A stretch of 9,698 bases of DNA from an uncultured Alphaproteobacteria bacterium (lineage in GTDB: Bacteria; Pseudomonadota; Alphaproteobacteria; Caulobacterales; Parvularculaceae): positions 1-9,698 of the forward strand of contig CALKYG010000140.1 in the NCBI GenBank assembly GCA_938003575.1. Reading direction: 5' to 3'. Below, piece by piece: positions 8,626-9,698 of the stretch (the stretch's first letter is position 1; every line of letters begins with the position of its first letter). The position numbers and the translations under genes were made by a program. The notes below the pieces were generated by a model that did not search any database, had not been told where the DNA came from, and saw only the letters and a list, made by a program, of their open reading frames with translations.

Positions 8626-9698
8626 ATGCGATATTTCATCTTTTCTATCGTTCTCGTATGCACGCTGTCCGACGCCGGCGCATGGGCGACGGAGCCGGAT
8701 GACGAAATAACGGTATATGCGACAAAGCGCGAGCAGAGCCTGTACGATATTCCGGCTTCGGTCGCCGTAATAGACGCCGACGGCGTTCAGAGAGCCGCAG
8801 CGTATTCGAGCGCGGAAGACATTGTGCAGCAATTGGCCGGCGTTCAGGCCGCAGTCGCCAACGGCGCGCAGGTCGCCTTCCAGATCCGCGGCGTCGGCGC
8901 TGTGGACCATCAGGCCCTGACCCCGACTGCCGCCGCGGTCTACGTTGACGGCGTGTTCCTTTCCACCAATGTCCAGACCGGCCCCCTGCTCTATGACATT
9001 CAGCGCATCGAAGTGCTCAAAGGGCCCCAGGGCGCGCTGTACGGCCGAAACGCGTCCAGCGGCGCCATTCATTTCAGGACGGCAAGGCCGGATCCCGATC
9101 AAGACGGTTACATCATTCTCAGTGCGGGAAATTCTGAGCGATTTGACGGGTCTGCGGCGTTCGGCGGGGAAATCGCCGACGGGCTTTCCGCACGAGCGGC
9201 GGGCCGGTTTCTTACCCAGGCGTCGCTATTGAAAAACGTTGATTCCGATCCGGCCGCACCCGACGGCCCGCAGCGCGCCGGCGGCGAGCGGGAAGAGTTC
9301 GGCCTTCGGACGTCTCTACTGTGGAACCGCAGCGCCTCGCTGTCGCTTCTCCTGCGCGCACATCTTGAGGCCGACAAAGGCGTCAACCCGTCGCCGAGAA
9401 ATTCAAGCCTTTCTCTCGGCAAGCACCGGATCTCCATCGGACCCGACGGCGTTCAGGACACTGATAATATATTCTATGGCGCAAGCGCCGAGGCTGAAGG
9501 AAAAATAGGAAAGTGGGACTTTTACTCATTGACGGCGCTTGAGGGCTACAGCCAGCAATACGGTTTTGACTTTGACGGGACCGAGGCGCCGTTCGGGAAT
9601 CCCGACCTTAACGCCAACCTTCGCTACGACCGGAACCTCCGGCAGATTAGCGAGGAGGTTCGCTTCGCCCGCGACTTCGTGTCCGCCCATGTCCTGGC
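8626..9698 (+). CDS. TonB-dependent outer-membrane receptor, N-terminal part (continues beyond the window)
   Basis: These proteins import scarce or large solutes across the outer membrane using TonB energy. The frame is open for 357 codons to the window end without a stop, about half of a typical 700-900 residue receptor. Residues 1-21 look like a signal peptide: R2, a hydrophobic core FIFSIVLVCTL, then a likely cut after A-W-A (19-21). A TonB box follows as EITVYA (27-32). The plug domain has DIPASVAVID (41-50), IRGVG (87-91), AAVYVDGVFL (103-112) and the hallmark IEVLKGPQGALYGRNASSGAI (128-139 and 140-148). Beta-barrel sequence begins at about 160. The ATG at 8626 is the first in-frame start after a TAG at 8590; no Shine-Dalgarno is visible. 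Position opposite the SDR-hyu cluster suggests it imports that cluster's substrate. Whether it is a siderophore or a nutrient receptor cannot be told. Confidence 0.93.
   Translation, partial: MRYFIFSIVLVCTLSDAGAWATEPDDEITVYATKREQSLYDIPASVAVIDADGVQRAAAYSSAEDIVQQLAGVQAAVANGAQVAFQIRGVGAVDHQALTPTAAAVYVDGVFLSTNVQTGPLLYDIQRIEVLKGPQGALYGRNASSGAIHFRTARPDPDQDGYIILSAGNSERFDGSAAFGGEIADGLSARAAGRFLTQASLLKNVDSDPAAPDGPQRAGGEREEFGLRTSLLWNRSASLSLLLRAHLEADKGVNPSPRNSSLSLGKHRISIGPDGVQDTDNIFYGASAEAEGKIGKWDFYSLTALEGYSQQYGFDFDGTEAPFGNPDLNANLRYDRNLRQISEEVRFARDFVSAHVL

Overview
This is a GC-rich, tightly packed chromosomal window. It most likely comes from an alphaproteobacterium of the Caulobacterales, Parvularculales or Sphingomonadales kind. 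The reasons are GC-rich codon use, four-gene Bkd proteins resembling Pseudomonas BkdA1/A2/B, and an outer-membrane TonB-dependent receptor next to catabolic genes. That placement is inference; there is no rRNA or marker gene here. I saw no mobile element, tRNA or CRISPR array.

Layout. Positions 1-3736, minus strand: a branched-chain 2-oxoacid dehydrogenase operon in the order E1 alpha (2492-3736), E1 beta (1472-2488), E2 (168-1472), E3 (1-164, cut off by the window edge). Gaps are 3 nt or less, or a 1-nt stop/start overlap. Positions 3737-3964: a 228-bp non-coding stretch that should hold the bkd promoter. Positions 3965-8470, minus strand: a second co-directional cluster of a short-chain dehydrogenase (7664-8470), HyuA (5605-7674) and HyuB (3965-5605), joined by an 11-nt and a 1-nt overlap. 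Positions 8471-8625: a 155-bp divergent promoter region. Positions 8626-9698, plus strand: the N-terminal part of a TonB-dependent receptor running off the window.

How the genes may work together. The Bkd complex turns the 2-oxoacids of valine, leucine and isoleucine into branched acyl-CoAs. HyuA and HyuB belong to the ATP-dependent hydantoinase / 5-oxoprolinase / caprolactamase / acetone carboxylase superfamily. HyuB keeps a His-x2-Asp...His set whose spacing matches, from memory, the metal site of acetone carboxylase. The dehydrogenase is an NAD-type SDR with a complete active site. The divergent receptor could import the compound that SDR-HyuA-HyuB processes. The substrate cannot be read from sequence. 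Two models fit: opening of a cyclic amide or imide, or oxidation of a secondary alcohol to a ketone followed by ATP-dependent carboxylation, as in the Ped/Apc acetophenone pathway.

The points most worth a second look are the SDR-HyuA-HyuB-receptor cassette of unknown substrate, the intact HyuB metal-site pattern, and an E3 whose redox motif reads CIPSN where family members normally have CIPSK.
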